A DNA stretch of 64,000 bases from DATKRB01 sp035532415 (lineage in GTDB: Bacteria > Actinomycetota > Acidimicrobiia > Acidimicrobiales > RAAP-2), in assembly GCA_035532415.1 (NCBI GenBank), contig DATKRB010000062.1, positions 1-64,000 on the forward strand, read 5' to 3'. Made by a program: the position numbers and the translations under genes. How positions within the stretch are numbered: the first letter of the stretch is position 1; every line of letters begins with the position of its first letter. The notes under the pieces are model-generated. The model ran no database searches. It saw only the letters and a list, made by a program, of their open reading frames with translations, and was not told where the DNA came from. Of the stretch, positions 17,134 to 26,321 are shown piece after piece.

Positions 17134-19266
17134 ATGCCCGACGACCGCCCGACCATCTCATCGTCTCGCCTGAGCGCGGGCGATGTCGCGCGGCACGCCT
17201 TCGGCAACGTCCGGCGGGGTTTCGATCCCCACGAAGTCCGGGCCTTCCTCGAGTCGGTGTCGCGCGAGCTGCTGGCATGGGAGCAACGGGAGCACGAGTT
17301 GCGGGCCGAGTTGGCCGAGGCGGAGGAACGGGCGAGGCACCCGGTGCTCGAGGAGTCGATGATCTCGGCCGCGCTCGGTCAGCAGAGCGCCAAAGTGCTC
17401 CGGAGCGCCCACGAGGAGGCCGCCCGCATCGTCGCCGCGGCCGAGGAGGCGGCGGCCACCATGGCGCACCAGGCCCAGCGGCAGGCCACCGAGGTACAGG
17501 TGGGAGCCGAGGCCGTCGCAGCCGAACGGATCGCCGAGGCCGAGCTCGCGACGGGGTCGATCCGCCAGGACATCGACCGCGTCGCCGCCGGGATGATGGA
17601 GGAGGCTCGCGCCGAGAGCGAGGAGGTGCTGGCCCGGGCCCGCGAGCAGGGCCGGGCGCTCGTTGAGCGGGCCCAGCTCGCGCGGCGCGAGGTGCTCGCC
17701 GACCTGGTGCAGCGCCGTCGTGAGCTGCACATTCAGATCGAGCAGTTCCGTGCGGCGCGAGACGAGCTCGCCGCCGCGGTTCTCGGCGTGCGCGGCTCGG
17801 TCGACGGCATCGTCGCCGACCTGGCCCGTGTTGACGAGGACGCACGGACCGCCGCCGCCCGGGTGGCTCGGCAACCCCCGCCGGACCTGGGTGCCCTCAC
17901 GGTCGACGAATTGGACCGGCTGACCGAGGAAGGCGGGGCCGGGCCGGGCGAGCCGGTGGAGGCCGCGGTCGCCGAGGAGCCCGCCGCCGAGGGAGCGGTG
18001 GCCGGGGAGGCCGCAGCAATGGGCGCCGCGGTGGGCGCCGCAATGGGCGCCATTGCCGAAGGTGGGGCCGAGACGCCGGCGGCCGGGATCCCGGCGGTGG
18101 CGGAGGAAGGTCACGAGGTCCCCGAGGACCAGGGCGGGGCGATGCCCGGCGACTCGGAACAGGTCGCCGATCTGGCCAGTGCAGAGGCCCGCGAGACCGC
18201 CTCGGTGGAGGACCTGTTCGCCCGGATCAGGGCCGGCCACGACGACGAACCGGCGGGCCCGGTCCCGCCGGCCACCGGCGTGGCGGAGCCGATCGAAGGG
18301 GGAGTCGCGACCGGTGAGGCGCCCACCGAGGTGCCGACCGAGGACGGGTCCGAGGGGACGCCGGCCATGTCCGGCCGCAGGGCCCGGCGCTCCGGCAGCG
18401 AGTGGTTGGGTACCTCGGGAAGGGACGGGGTCGACGACGAGGTGGTCGACGAGCAGGCGGTCGACGAGGTGGTCGACGAGCAGGCGGTCGACGAGCAGGC
18501 AGTCGACGAGCAGGCGGTCGGAGGCGAAGGGGGCGCGGTAGAGGTGGAGGGCGAAGTCGACGGTGACGACGCAGTGCTGCTTCGTCAGCGAGCGGACCTG
18601 CTCGATCCGGTCACCGTGCGGCTGACCCGTCGGCTCAAGCGAGCCCTGCAGGACGATCAGAACCGCTTGCTGGCCAGGATCCGGAGCGGTTCGGGGCGTT
18701 GGACCGACGACGTGCTGATCCCCGAGCACGAACAGCAGGCGCAGCTGGTGGAGGCCTCCAACCGGCTCCTGAAGGAGGCTTACGCAGCCGGTGCCACCTT
18801 CGCCCGCGAGCGGGTCCAGCCCGGCGGACGGCCAGCCCGCCCGAGCCGGGCCGCCGACAAGCTGGCGGCCGCGGACGCGCAGGCCCGGGCCGAGGAGATC
18901 TCGGCGACCGTGGTGAGCCAGCTCCGCCGGCGGCTGTCGGCGGGCGGCGGTGACGCCCCGGCGGGAGGTCCCGACGACGACGCCGCCGAGCGGGTGGGGG
19001 CGGCCTACCGGGAATGGCGGGGCGAGCGGATCGAGCGCCTGGTGGGCGACGCCGCCGTCGGGGCGTTCTCCGCCGGGGTCCTCTCGGCGGTGGGCTCGGG
19101 TGGCTCCCTGCGCTGGTTGCCTGCCGACAGGGAGGCGGCCTGCCCCGATTGCGACGACAATTCCCTGGCCGATGCCGTCACCGTCGGTGGCGAGTTCCCC
19201 ACCGGGCATGCCCATCCCCCGGCCCACCCCGGTTGCCGGTGCCTGGTGGCCCCGACTCCGGCGTGA
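17134..19266 (+). CDS. DivIVA-like coiled-coil protein with C-terminal MuF-like domain
   Basis: 710 residues. The N-terminal 60 residues (RLSAGDVARHAFGNVRRGFDPHEVRAFLESVSREL) are a DivIVA/Wag31-type membrane-curvature domain. A long coiled coil rich in A/E/R runs to about residue 230. A low-complexity acidic linker with DEQAV repeats, encoded by 15-bp tandem DNA repeats near 18435-18520, continues to about 470. The C-terminal 230 residues form a separate globular part ending in REAACPDCDDN (C670) and HPPAHPGCRCLVAP. Paired CxxC and HPxCRC motifs after a WLPADRE strand are the hallmark of the C-terminus of phage Mu gpF-type head proteins. This fusion is unusual. Role unknown; polar localisation is inferred from the N-terminus. 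Confidence 0.8.
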   Translation: MPDDRPTISSSRLSAGDVARHAFGNVRRGFDPHEVRAFLESVSRELLAWEQREHELRAELAEAEERARHPVLEESMISAALGQQSAKVLRSAHEEAARIVAAAEEAAATMAHQAQRQATEVQVGAEAVAAERIAEAELATGSIRQDIDRVAAGMMEEARAESEEVLARAREQGRALVERAQLARREVLADLVQRRRELHIQIEQFRAARDELAAAVLGVRGSVDGIVADLARVDEDARTAAARVARQPPPDLGALTVDELDRLTEEGGAGPGEPVEAAVAEEPAAEGAVAGEAAAMGAAVGAAMGAIAEGGAETPAAGIPAVAEEGHEVPEDQGGAMPGDSEQVADLASAEARETASVEDLFARIRAGHDDEPAGPVPPATGVAEPIEGGVATGEAPTEVPTEDGSEGTPAMSGRRARRSGSEWLGTSGRDGVDDEVVDEQAVDEVVDEQAVDEQAVDEQAVGGEGGAVEVEGEVDGDDAVLLRQRADLLDPVTVRLTRRLKRALQDDQNRLLARIRSGSGRWTDDVLIPEHEQQAQLVEASNRLLKEAYAAGATFARERVQPGGRPARPSRAADKLAAADAQARAEEISATVVSQLRRRLSAGGGDAPAGGPDDDAAERVGAAYREWRGERIERLVGDAAVGAFSAGVLSAVGSGGSLRWLPADREAACPDCDDNSLADAVTVGGEFPTGHAHPPAHPGCRCLVAPTPA

Positions 19267-19280
19267 TGCCAGCCGGCACG

Positions 19281-19286
19281 TAGGCT
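19281..19286 (+). promoter_or_regulatory. TAGGCT -10 box before the UPF0182 gene
   Basis: TAGGCT lies 9 nt before the GTG at 19296; no ribosome-binding site is seen. Confidence 0.4.
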
Positions 19287-19295
19287 GCTCTCCCG

Positions 19296-22200
19296 GTGCG
19301 AACTCCCCAGGATCTTCCCCCCTCCCGCGCCCGAGGCGTCCGGCCGCGAGGCCGGTGGTGGATCGCCGTCGCCGTCGCCGTCCTCATCGCCCTCTTCGCC
19401 TCGCTGAAGTCGCTGGCCACCCTCTACACCGACAGCCTCTGGTTCTCGTCGGTGAAGCAGCACGCCGTCTGGTCGACCCTGGTGGCGGTGAAGGTCGGGC
19501 TCTTCGCCTCCTTCGGTGCCGCGTTCTTCGCCGTCCTGTGGGTCAACCTGCTCGTGTGCGATCGACTGGCCGGTCCGGTCACCTTGACGAGCGAGCCCGA
19601 GGACGAGCTGGTCCGCCGCTACCGCACCGCCATCCGCCCGTACTCCGGACGGATCTACGCGGGGATCGCTCTGGTGGTCGCCCTCATCGCGGCGTCGGGG
19701 ACCATCGGCGAATGGCAGAACTGGATCCTCTTCCGTCACGGGGGCAATTTCGGTGTGACCGACCCCCAATTCCACCGCGACATCGGGTTCTTCGTGTTCA
19801 AGCTGCCGTTCCTGTCCTTCGTCGTGAACTGGTCGCTGGCCTCCCTGGTGGTGATCTTCGTCATCACCGCGATCTTCCACTACCTGAACGGTGGCATCCG
19901 GCCGCAACGGGTGAGCCCGAGAGTGCGGCCCGTCGTGAAGGCGCACCTCTCGGTCCTCCTGGCCCTGATCGCCCTGGCCAAAGCGGCCGGCTATCTCCTG
20001 GCGCGGTACCAGCTGGACCTCTCCCACAACGGCTACGTGGAGGGAGCCGGCTACACCGACGTCAACGCCCGCCTGCCGGCCCTGTCGTTGCTGTTCTGGA
20101 TCTCGCTCGGGGCGGCGGCCGTGCTCCTCTACAACATCCGCCGACGGGGATGGACCCTGCCGGTGCTCGCGGTCGGCGTCTGGGCCTTCGTCGCCCTGGT
20201 GGTCGGGGTCATCTACCCGGCGGTGCTGCAGGTGTTGAAGGTGAACCCGGCACAGAGCACCCTCGAGCGCCCCTTCATCGAACGCAACATCAAGGCCACG
20301 CGTGCGGCATTCGCGTTGAACGGGGTGAAGACGCAGTCCTTCGCCGGGAACGAGAAGATCTCGGCGGACGCAGTGGCCACCAACCTCCCCACGCTCAACA
20401 ACGTCCGGCTCTGGGACCCGGATCCGAACATCTCGCTCCAGACGTTTCAGAAGCTGCAGTACATCCGGGCCTATTACGCATTCGAATCGGTGGCGGTCGA
20501 CCGGTACACGGTGAACGGACAGCTCGAGCCGGCCATCGTCGGGGTACGCCAGCTCAACTCCTCGGCCGTTCCCTCCTCGTGGGTCAACCAGCACTTGCAG
20601 TACACCCACGGGGAGGGGCTGGTCCTCGCCCAGGCCAATCAGGCCACCTCGGGCGGGAACCCGACGTTCGGGATCCAGGACGTCCCGGCCCATTCGAGCC
20701 CGGGGCTTCCCCGCATCACCCAGGGCGCCGTGTACTTCGGCCTGCAGTCTCCCGGGTACGTCGTCGCCAACACCCGCCAACCCGAGCTCGACTACCAGCT
20801 GGGGAGCGGCAACAACGTCGAGACCCACTACGCGGGCACCGGCGGGGTGCAGGTCGGCTCGTTCCTGACCAAGGCCGCCTTCGCCATCCGCCTGGGCGAC
20901 TTCAACCTGCTGATCTCCGACCAGGTGACGTCCAAGTCGAGGATCATCTTCGTGCGGGACGTCCAGCAGATGGCGCAGAAGGCGGCGCCGTTCCTCCACT
21001 TCGACAACGATCCGTACGCCGCGGTGATCAACGGCCACATCGACTGGATCCTCGACGCGTACACCACCACCGACCAGTACCCGTACTCGCAGAACGCCGA
21101 CACGGCGCAGCTCCCTCCCGGGAGCGGATTGCCCAACAGCTACAACTACGTGCGCAACTCCGTGAAGGTGGTCATCAACGCCTACTCGGGTCAGATGACC
21201 TTTTACGACATGACGACCCCGTCCACCCGTGACCCGATCCTGCAGGCCTACGAGGGTGCCTTCCCCCACATGTTCACCCCGGCGGCGGAGATGAGCGCGA
21301 CCCTGAAGGCGCACCTCCGGTATCCCGAGGACCTCTTCTCCGCGCAGGCGGCCATGTACGGCCGCTACCACATCACCCAACCCGCCCAGTTCTTCACCGC
21401 GGGGAACAACGGCGGCGATGCGTGGAGCCTCTCGCCGACCTCGGGCGCCGGTTCGCCGTCCAACGCGTTGGCGGTCACCACGGTCACCAACGCCCAGGGC
21501 CAGGTCACCGGCACCCCTCCCCAGCGCATGTCACCGCTGTACCAGGTGCTGGCCCAGCCGGGGGACACCAAACAGTCCTTCACCATCTCCGACGCCTACG
21601 TGCCCGCGTCCCAGGGCAACCAGGTGCAGAACCTGTCGGCCTTCATCATGAGCGCCGGGGACGGCCAGCCGGGGCAGCTGACCGTGTACGTCACGCCTCC
21701 GGGAGCGAGCGTCGTGGGACCGGCCCTGGCCGATTCCCGCATGCAGTCGTCGCAGGCGGTGTCGAAGCAGATCAGCTTCCTCGACCAGCACGGTTCCAAC
21801 GTCCTGCTCGGGAACACACTGATGATCCCGATCGACCAGTCGATGCTGTACATCCGCCCGATGTACGTCGAGTCGTCAGGCAACCCCCAACCCCAGGTGC
21901 AGGACGTGATCGCCGTGTTCGGGAACAACGTGAGCATCGAGCCGACCCTCGACGGGGTCCTCACCGACGTCCTCGGGACCTCGGTCGGCACGGGCGCCGC
22001 TCCGACGAGCCCGACGCAACCCGGCGGCACCTCGGGACCGCTGTCGACCACCGTGCAGGACCAGATAAAGGCGGACGTGGCACAGGCGATCGCCTACTAC
22101 CAGGCGGCGGAGGCGGCCTTGAAGTCGGGGCAGCCCGGCTCTCTCGGGACGTACGAGACCAACATCGACGCGATGAACCAGCAGCTCCAGGCAGTTCAGG

Positions 22201-22352
22201 CCCTCCTCGCCACCGCGGCCCCGACCACGACCACGGGGACGACCACGACCACCACGACCACCACGACCACGGCCAGGCCGTCGGCTGCCGGCAGCGCGGC
22301 TGCGAAGGCGAGATCGACCACCACCACCGCGCCCCCCTCCGCCAAGGCGTGA
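19296..22352 (+). CDS. UPF0182 family membrane protein
   Basis: 1018 residues, within the usual UPF0182/COG1615 length. Seven or so membrane segments occupy the first 330 residues (WWIAVAVAVLIALFASL, VGLFASFGAAFFAVLWVNLLV and others), then a large extracytoplasmic domain. Family stretches include LYTDSLWFSSV, QFHRDIGFFVFKLPFLSFV, ERPFIERNIKATRAAF, NNVRLWDPDPN, YAAVINGHIDWILDAYTTTDQYPYS and YGRYHITQPAQFF. The C-terminus is a Thr-rich and Ala/Ser-rich tail encoded by ACC/ACG repeats, likely a flexible linker at the cell surface. Function is unknown across the family. Confidence 0.92.
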   Translation: MRTPQDLPPSRARGVRPRGRWWIAVAVAVLIALFASLKSLATLYTDSLWFSSVKQHAVWSTLVAVKVGLFASFGAAFFAVLWVNLLVCDRLAGPVTLTSEPEDELVRRYRTAIRPYSGRIYAGIALVVALIAASGTIGEWQNWILFRHGGNFGVTDPQFHRDIGFFVFKLPFLSFVVNWSLASLVVIFVITAIFHYLNGGIRPQRVSPRVRPVVKAHLSVLLALIALAKAAGYLLARYQLDLSHNGYVEGAGYTDVNARLPALSLLFWISLGAAAVLLYNIRRRGWTLPVLAVGVWAFVALVVGVIYPAVLQVLKVNPAQSTLERPFIERNIKATRAAFALNGVKTQSFAGNEKISADAVATNLPTLNNVRLWDPDPNISLQTFQKLQYIRAYYAFESVAVDRYTVNGQLEPAIVGVRQLNSSAVPSSWVNQHLQYTHGEGLVLAQANQATSGGNPTFGIQDVPAHSSPGLPRITQGAVYFGLQSPGYVVANTRQPELDYQLGSGNNVETHYAGTGGVQVGSFLTKAAFAIRLGDFNLLISDQVTSKSRIIFVRDVQQMAQKAAPFLHFDNDPYAAVINGHIDWILDAYTTTDQYPYSQNADTAQLPPGSGLPNSYNYVRNSVKVVINAYSGQMTFYDMTTPSTRDPILQAYEGAFPHMFTPAAEMSATLKAHLRYPEDLFSAQAAMYGRYHITQPAQFFTAGNNGGDAWSLSPTSGAGSPSNALAVTTVTNAQGQVTGTPPQRMSPLYQVLAQPGDTKQSFTISDAYVPASQGNQVQNLSAFIMSAGDGQPGQLTVYVTPPGASVVGPALADSRMQSSQAVSKQISFLDQHGSNVLLGNTLMIPIDQSMLYIRPMYVESSGNPQPQVQDVIAVFGNNVSIEPTLDGVLTDVLGTSVGTGAAPTSPTQPGGTSGPLSTTVQDQIKADVAQAIAYYQAAEAALKSGQPGSLGTYETNIDAMNQQLQAVQALLATAAPTTTTGTTTTTTTTTTTARPSAAGSAAAKARSTTTTAPPSAKA

Positions 22353-22452
22353 GGAGCCGGTGGCCGGAGGCATGCGACCCGACGGGCGGTCGTAGGATGA
22401 CGACCGACTCGGGTGCCCGCGCCGCGCTGGCGGAGAGTCAGGAGATGACGCC

Positions 22453-22752
22453 ATGGGATTCCTCGACAAGGTGAAGGAACAGGCCGCCGTGGCCAGCGCC
22501 GCAGCGAAGGATGCCGCCCAGAAGGGCCAGGCCAAGCTCGACGACCTTCAGGCGAAGCGGGCGGCCGACGGGCTTTTGAAGGACCTCGGCACCGTCGTTT
22601 ACGCCCAGCACTCCGGACGGGGCACGGACACGAGCGACGGCGACAAGGCCTGGCTGATCGCTGCGTTGGAGTCCCATGAGGCGGCGCACGGTTCGCTGGC
22701 GCTCAATCTCGAGTCGCCGGCCACCGGCGACGGGGCGGCCGCCGACGGGTAG
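22453..22752 (+). CDS. Small coiled-coil protein, function unknown
   Basis: 99 residues. The N-terminal 45 residues (GFLDKVKEQAAVASAAAKDAAQKGQAKLDDLQAKR) form an Ala/Lys-rich amphipathic helix that may coil or bind membrane. The C-terminal half holds GLLKDLGTVVYAQHSGRGT and a short acidic tail. AGGAG precedes the ATG, and a TAGGAT -10 candidate lies at 22393-22398, so this gene has a leader of about 45 nt. Similar short proteins occur in actinobacteria without a known role. Confidence 0.7.
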   Translation: MGFLDKVKEQAAVASAAAKDAAQKGQAKLDDLQAKRAADGLLKDLGTVVYAQHSGRGTDTSDGDKAWLIAALESHEAAHGSLALNLESPATGDGAAADG

Positions 22753-22799
22753 GGCGCCGACGGGACGGCCGGACTTCGGCCTGTGGAAGACTCCCGGGC

Positions 22800-23516
22800 A
22801 TGGAGCTCCTGCACGCGATGCGCACCACGCCGGCGACCCGTGAGTTCACCGGTGACCCGCTTCCCGACGAGGTCCTCTTCGGGATCCTCGACCACGCCCG
22901 GTTCGCTCCCAACGGTGGGAACCGCCAGGCCTGGCATGTCACCGTCGTGCGCGATCCCGGGATCAAGCGGGCCATCGCGGACCTGTGGGAGCTGGCGATA
23001 CGGGAGGACCACGGCTTTTACTCGGCCGGGCTCGTGCCGTTCGTCGCCTCGGAGGCCTACTGGCGAAACCCTCCCGGGGGAGCGTCGGAACAGCCGATCG
23101 ATCTCGACGCGGCCCGGCGCTCGCCACCGGCCTCCGCGGGTGGCGCCGCACCGGAGTTCGTCGCCACAGCACCGGTCCTGCTGGTGATCTCCCTCGACCT
23201 GACAAGGGTCACGGCCATGGACAGCGGGCTCGGCCGTCTCAGCATCTCCGCGGGCGGATCGGTCTACCCGTTCGCCCACAACATCCTCCTGGCCGCGCGC
23301 GACGCCGGTTACGGAGGGCTGATCACGAGCGTGCTCGTCCGGCAGGAGCCGGCGGTCAAGCGGCTCCTGCACATCCCCGACGAGCACGTGCTGGCGTGCA
23401 CCATCCCGCTGGGCAAGCCGGTTCGCGAGATCACCAGGCTACGGCGGGGTCCGGTGGAGGAGTTCGCCACGCTCGACCACTTCGACGGTCCGGCGGTGAC
23501 CGACCCGCGGAGCTGA
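22800..23516 (+). CDS. Nitroreductase-family flavoprotein
   Basis: 238 residues. FMN-dependent NAD(P)H oxidoreductase fold: MRTTPATREFTGDPLPDEVLFGILDHARFAPNGGNRQAWHVTVV is the N-terminal FMN-binding signature (TxREF, A-P-NGGNRQ-W). GGSVYPFAHNILLAARDAGYGGLITSV provides the second FMN segment and IPLGKPVRE is near the C-terminus. A loop of about 30 residues around 75-110 with SPPASAGGAA is an insertion. The substrate is unknown. Its stop is 274 nt before the next, convergent gene. Confidence 0.85.
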   Translation: MELLHAMRTTPATREFTGDPLPDEVLFGILDHARFAPNGGNRQAWHVTVVRDPGIKRAIADLWELAIREDHGFYSAGLVPFVASEAYWRNPPGGASEQPIDLDAARRSPPASAGGAAPEFVATAPVLLVISLDLTRVTAMDSGLGRLSISAGGSVYPFAHNILLAARDAGYGGLITSVLVRQEPAVKRLLHIPDEHVLACTIPLGKPVREITRLRRGPVEEFATLDHFDGPAVTDPRS

Positions 23517-23790
23517 TCGGCCGGTCACCGCTGACGGGCCGACACGGTGCCCGCTGCGCCCGGCACGGGCGCGGTGCGGGCGGCCCCTCAGGAGATGAGC
23601 GACAGGGCGTCCATCGGCGCGTCGTCGTGCATCAGATGCTCGACGCAGTCGCCCAGGGTGGGGAACAGGAAGGGCTCTGCCCTGTCTCCTGCGATTCCCT
23701 GCGACCCGTTGTCGCGCCGCCGGCTCCCGTTCGCCGCCGGAGCGGTCGACGTCGTCCTTTGCCCTGGTCGACGGGCTGCTCCGGGTGGGG
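23517..23790. other. Gap between convergent genes with a possible minus-strand remnant
   Basis: No gene is firmly supported. On the minus strand a frame ending at 23588 reads FLFPTLGDCVEHLMHDDAP before its stop, which looks protein-like, but no ATG, GTG or TTG in this stretch gives a sensible start. It may be the 3' part of a decayed gene. Confidence 0.25.
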
Positions 23791-24762
23791 TCAGGCTGCA
23801 GCGGCGGGCAGCCTGGCGTGCATCCGCCCCACCAGCTCACCCAGCTGGTCCGCCCACGCCCGGTCACGCCCGGCCCCACCCACCTGCGCCGCCGCCCCCC
23901 GGCGGTCGCCCAGGATGAGCACCTCGTCGAGCCCCTCGGAACCCGCCACGACCTCGTGCCAGGGCACGCCGCCGGGTTGGACCCGCATATCGCCCATCTC
24001 CCGTTCGGTGCCGTCCCAGGAGCAAGAGCCCCGGACGACGAGGCGGAACGAGTCGGCGTCGAACGTGCACGCCGGAGTCGCCACCCGGTCCGGGGGGGTG
24101 CTCAGGAGCAGCACGAGGGGGCCGAGGTCGTGGAGCCCCAGCAGGGCGGCGGCGGCCCTGGACCCGTCGCCGAGGTCTTCCCACCCGCTCGTGTCGGCGA
24201 ACGTGGCGTCGATGTGCCCGACCCGGCTGAGCGGTGTCGTCAGGTTGGTGGTCATCCCGACCACGCCCGGGTCGTCGTCGTCGAGCAGTTCTGGAACCAG
24301 GTCCCCCAACCGCTCTCGGGTCGCCTCCCGGGTGGCGGCAGCGTACTGCTTGCGGAGCTCGGCATTGGTGGGCCGCACCGCGTAGCCGCGCCGGTCGGCG
24401 AAGAAGATGATGCGCCAGTTGCCTTCGGGGTGAGGGGCGTCCCCGTCGCTCCCGTACGGCCGGCCCGACTGCTGCAGGCGGAATTCCCCATGGTGGTAGC
24501 GCTCCCGTCCCACCCAGAGCTCGCCTTTCATGCAGATCCGGAAGTTGTCGCACGAATGACTGTGGGCGGGAGCCAGATCCGGGAGACCCGCCAGCTGCTC
24601 GGGGGTGGAGGGAGCGTCGTAAAAGAGGCCCAGGAGCGGTCCACCGATCGGATCGCCCATCCCCAGCAGCATCGGCTTGCCGGACTGATCGGTGAGCGGC
24701 GGATGGCTGAACGACAGGTCGAGCGCGTGACCGAGCGCCGGCTGGCCGGAGATGGCGAGCAT
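23791..24762 (-). CDS. Cupin-like protein, function unknown
   Basis: 323 residues from ATG at 24762, chosen because GAGAGGGGG precedes it; the frame is open 25 codons further upstream. Pattern AHSHSCDNFRICMKGELWVGRERYHHGEFRLQQSG, around residues 67-105, is a cupin metal-site pattern (H-x-H with later E and H). A second half includes FRLVVRGSCSWDGTEREMGDMRVQPGGVPWHEVVAGSEGLDEVLILGDR, again cupin-like, so the protein may be a bicupin. No enzyme class can be assigned. It is the last gene before the IS element; the left end of the IS lies 83 nt upstream of its start. Confidence 0.6.
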   Translation of the reverse strand: MLAISGQPALGHALDLSFSHPPLTDQSGKPMLLGMGDPIGGPLLGLFYDAPSTPEQLAGLPDLAPAHSHSCDNFRICMKGELWVGRERYHHGEFRLQQSGRPYGSDGDAPHPEGNWRIIFFADRRGYAVRPTNAELRKQYAAATREATRERLGDLVPELLDDDDPGVVGMTTNLTTPLSRVGHIDATFADTSGWEDLGDGSRAAAALLGLHDLGPLVLLLSTPPDRVATPACTFDADSFRLVVRGSCSWDGTEREMGDMRVQPGGVPWHEVVAGSEGLDEVLILGDRRGAAAQVGGAGRDRAWADQLGELVGRMHARLPAAAA

Positions 24763-24844
24763 GGGGTCCCCCTCTCTTCCCCGGAGGCCTCGGGGACGAG
24801 CACGGAGCCTATCGGCCTGATCCCGGACCGGTGGCAACGCCGCA

Positions 24845-24900
24845 TTGACTCATCAGAAACCTCCGCGTAGCCCCATTCGTTGACTCATCTCGAAATGCCC
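24845..24900. repeat. Left terminal region of the IS (two TTGACTCA sites)
   Basis: Two TTGACTCA motifs 35 nt apart. The inner one begins the block ATTCGTTGACTCA, which is repeated inverted at the right end. Confidence 0.75.
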
Positions 24901-24949
24901 GCCTGGGGGCATCCGCGAGATCGCCGACATTGCCGGTTACGCCCCGGCG

Positions 24950-26203
24950 ATGGAGCTTTCGATGGGACAGCGCAAGGCAGTGACCCAGAAGCTCGCGGCG
25001 GCCTACCGGCGCGGGTCTCGGGCGGACAAGGCGAGGATCTTGAACGAGCTGTGCGAGCTCACCGGCTGGCACCGTGACCACGCCCGCAGGGCGCTCCGGG
25101 AGACCGGGAAAGTCCGTGTTCTCCGAGCTCGCCCGCCCCGCCGACCGGTCTACTCCGACTCGCTGGTGGAGGCCCTGGCGGTGTGCTGGCGGGTGAGCCG
25201 CTACCCGACCGGCAAGCGCCTGGCCCCGATGCTCCCGGTCCTCGTCCGCGGGCTTCGCCGGGACGGGGTGCTCCGGCTCGGCGCCGACGAGGCGCAGCTC
25301 CTGTGCCAGATGAGCCCGGCCACCATCGACCGCCGGCTGGCGCCCCTGCGCCGGCTCCTCGCCCCCCGGGGCCGCTCCCACACCAAGCCGGGGACCCTCC
25401 TCAAATCTCAGATCCCCATTCGCACCTGGTCGGAGTGGGACGAGGACGGGCCGGGGTTCGTGGAGATCGACCTCGTCGGTCACGAGGGCGGCAATCCCCT
25501 CGGCGAGTTCTGCTTCACCTTGACCATGACCGACGTGGCCACGGGGTTCACGATCAACCGGTCGGTCGAGAACAAGGCCGCCGTCGGGGTCACCGAGGCC
25601 ATCGACCACGCCCGCAAGAAGTTCCCCTTTCCGATCCTCGGCATCGACAGCGACAACGGGAGCGAGTTCATCAACGCCCACCTCTTCGACTACTGCAGTG
25701 CCAACAAGCTCACCTTCACGAGGTCCCGGCCGGGCAACAAGAACGACGGGGCCCACGTCGAGCAGAAGAACTGGACCCACGTGCGCGAGCTGGTCGGCTA
25801 CCTGCGCTTCGACACCGACGCCGAGCTGGAGATCCTCAACGCCATCTGGGAGCTCGACAGCCGGTTCTCCAACCATCTGCTCGCCCAGCAGAAGCTCGTC
25901 TTTCGTCACCGGGAGGGGTCCAAGGTCATCAAGCGTTACGACCGGGCCCAGACCCCCGTCGAGCGGGCCATCGCCTCGGGGATCCTCGGAAAGGCCAAGG
26001 TCGCCTCGCTGCGCAAGACGACGACCGCCATCCGCCCGGCCGACCTCTCGGGCGCCATCACCGAGCTCGCCCAGGACTTGGAGCGCCTGGCCCTCACCAA
26101 GGCCCCCACGCCGTTGCCCAGGAAGGTCAACCGGGCCTTCAACGCCTCGGATCGTCCCGAGGTCCGAGGCGAGCAACGGGCCCGTCGCTCCCGGGCATTG
26201 TGA
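24950..26203 (+). CDS. IS transposase, integrase catalytic (rve) domain
   Basis: 417 residues. An N-terminal HTH (residues about 10-60) includes RADKARILNELCELTGWHRDHARRALRE. The RNase H-like core has the DDE triad visible: Asp in FVEIDLVGHEGG, Asp in LGIDSDNGSEFIN, Glu in GAHVEQKNW. The frame is intact end to end, so the element may be active. An alternative ATG 12 nt downstream (MGQRKAV) is possible. The TGA at 26201-26203 lies within the right terminal region. Confidence 0.9.
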   Translation: MELSMGQRKAVTQKLAAAYRRGSRADKARILNELCELTGWHRDHARRALRETGKVRVLRARPPRRPVYSDSLVEALAVCWRVSRYPTGKRLAPMLPVLVRGLRRDGVLRLGADEAQLLCQMSPATIDRRLAPLRRLLAPRGRSHTKPGTLLKSQIPIRTWSEWDEDGPGFVEIDLVGHEGGNPLGEFCFTLTMTDVATGFTINRSVENKAAVGVTEAIDHARKKFPFPILGIDSDNGSEFINAHLFDYCSANKLTFTRSRPGNKNDGAHVEQKNWTHVRELVGYLRFDTDAELEILNAIWELDSRFSNHLLAQQKLVFRHREGSKVIKRYDRAQTPVERAIASGILGKAKVASLRKTTTAIRPADLSGAITELAQDLERLALTKAPTPLPRKVNRAFNASDRPEVRGEQRARRSRAL

Positions 26204-26249
26204 CGTGAGTCAACGAATCACCCGTTCCGGACAATTTGACGTGAGTCAA
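26194..26249. repeat. Right terminal region of the IS (two inverted TTGACTCA sites)
   Basis: TGAGTCAA at 26206-26213 and 26242-26249, both followed on the complementary strand by CGTCA. The inner repeat partly overlaps the last codons of the transposase gene. Confidence 0.75.
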
Positions 26250-26321
26250 CAGGCCACGACGGATGGCTCGGAGGTCACAGTCTGACTCCCGGCGGTCACG
26301 TCCTCGCCACGGAGCTCTCCG

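Larger units (their letters stand above)
24845..26249 (+). mobile_element. Insertion sequence with DDE (rve) transposase
   Basis: About 1.4 kb with one transposase gene. Each end carries two copies of the core TTGACTCA: at 24845-24852 and 24880-24887 on the left, and inverted at 26206-26213 and 26242-26249 on the right. Spacing is 35 nt on the left and 36 nt on the right. The inner inverted repeats match at 22 of 26 positions. No clear target duplication is seen, so the exact outer boundary may be a few bases off. The family is not certain. It sits at the left edge of the CODH and arsenic island. Confidence 0.8.

Noticed and set aside
19005..21380. 791-codon minus-strand frame opposite the UPF0182 gene
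   Set aside because: No domain pattern, His/Val/Gly/Asp/Arg-rich composition typical of an antisense shadow, and it crosses two confident plus-strand genes.
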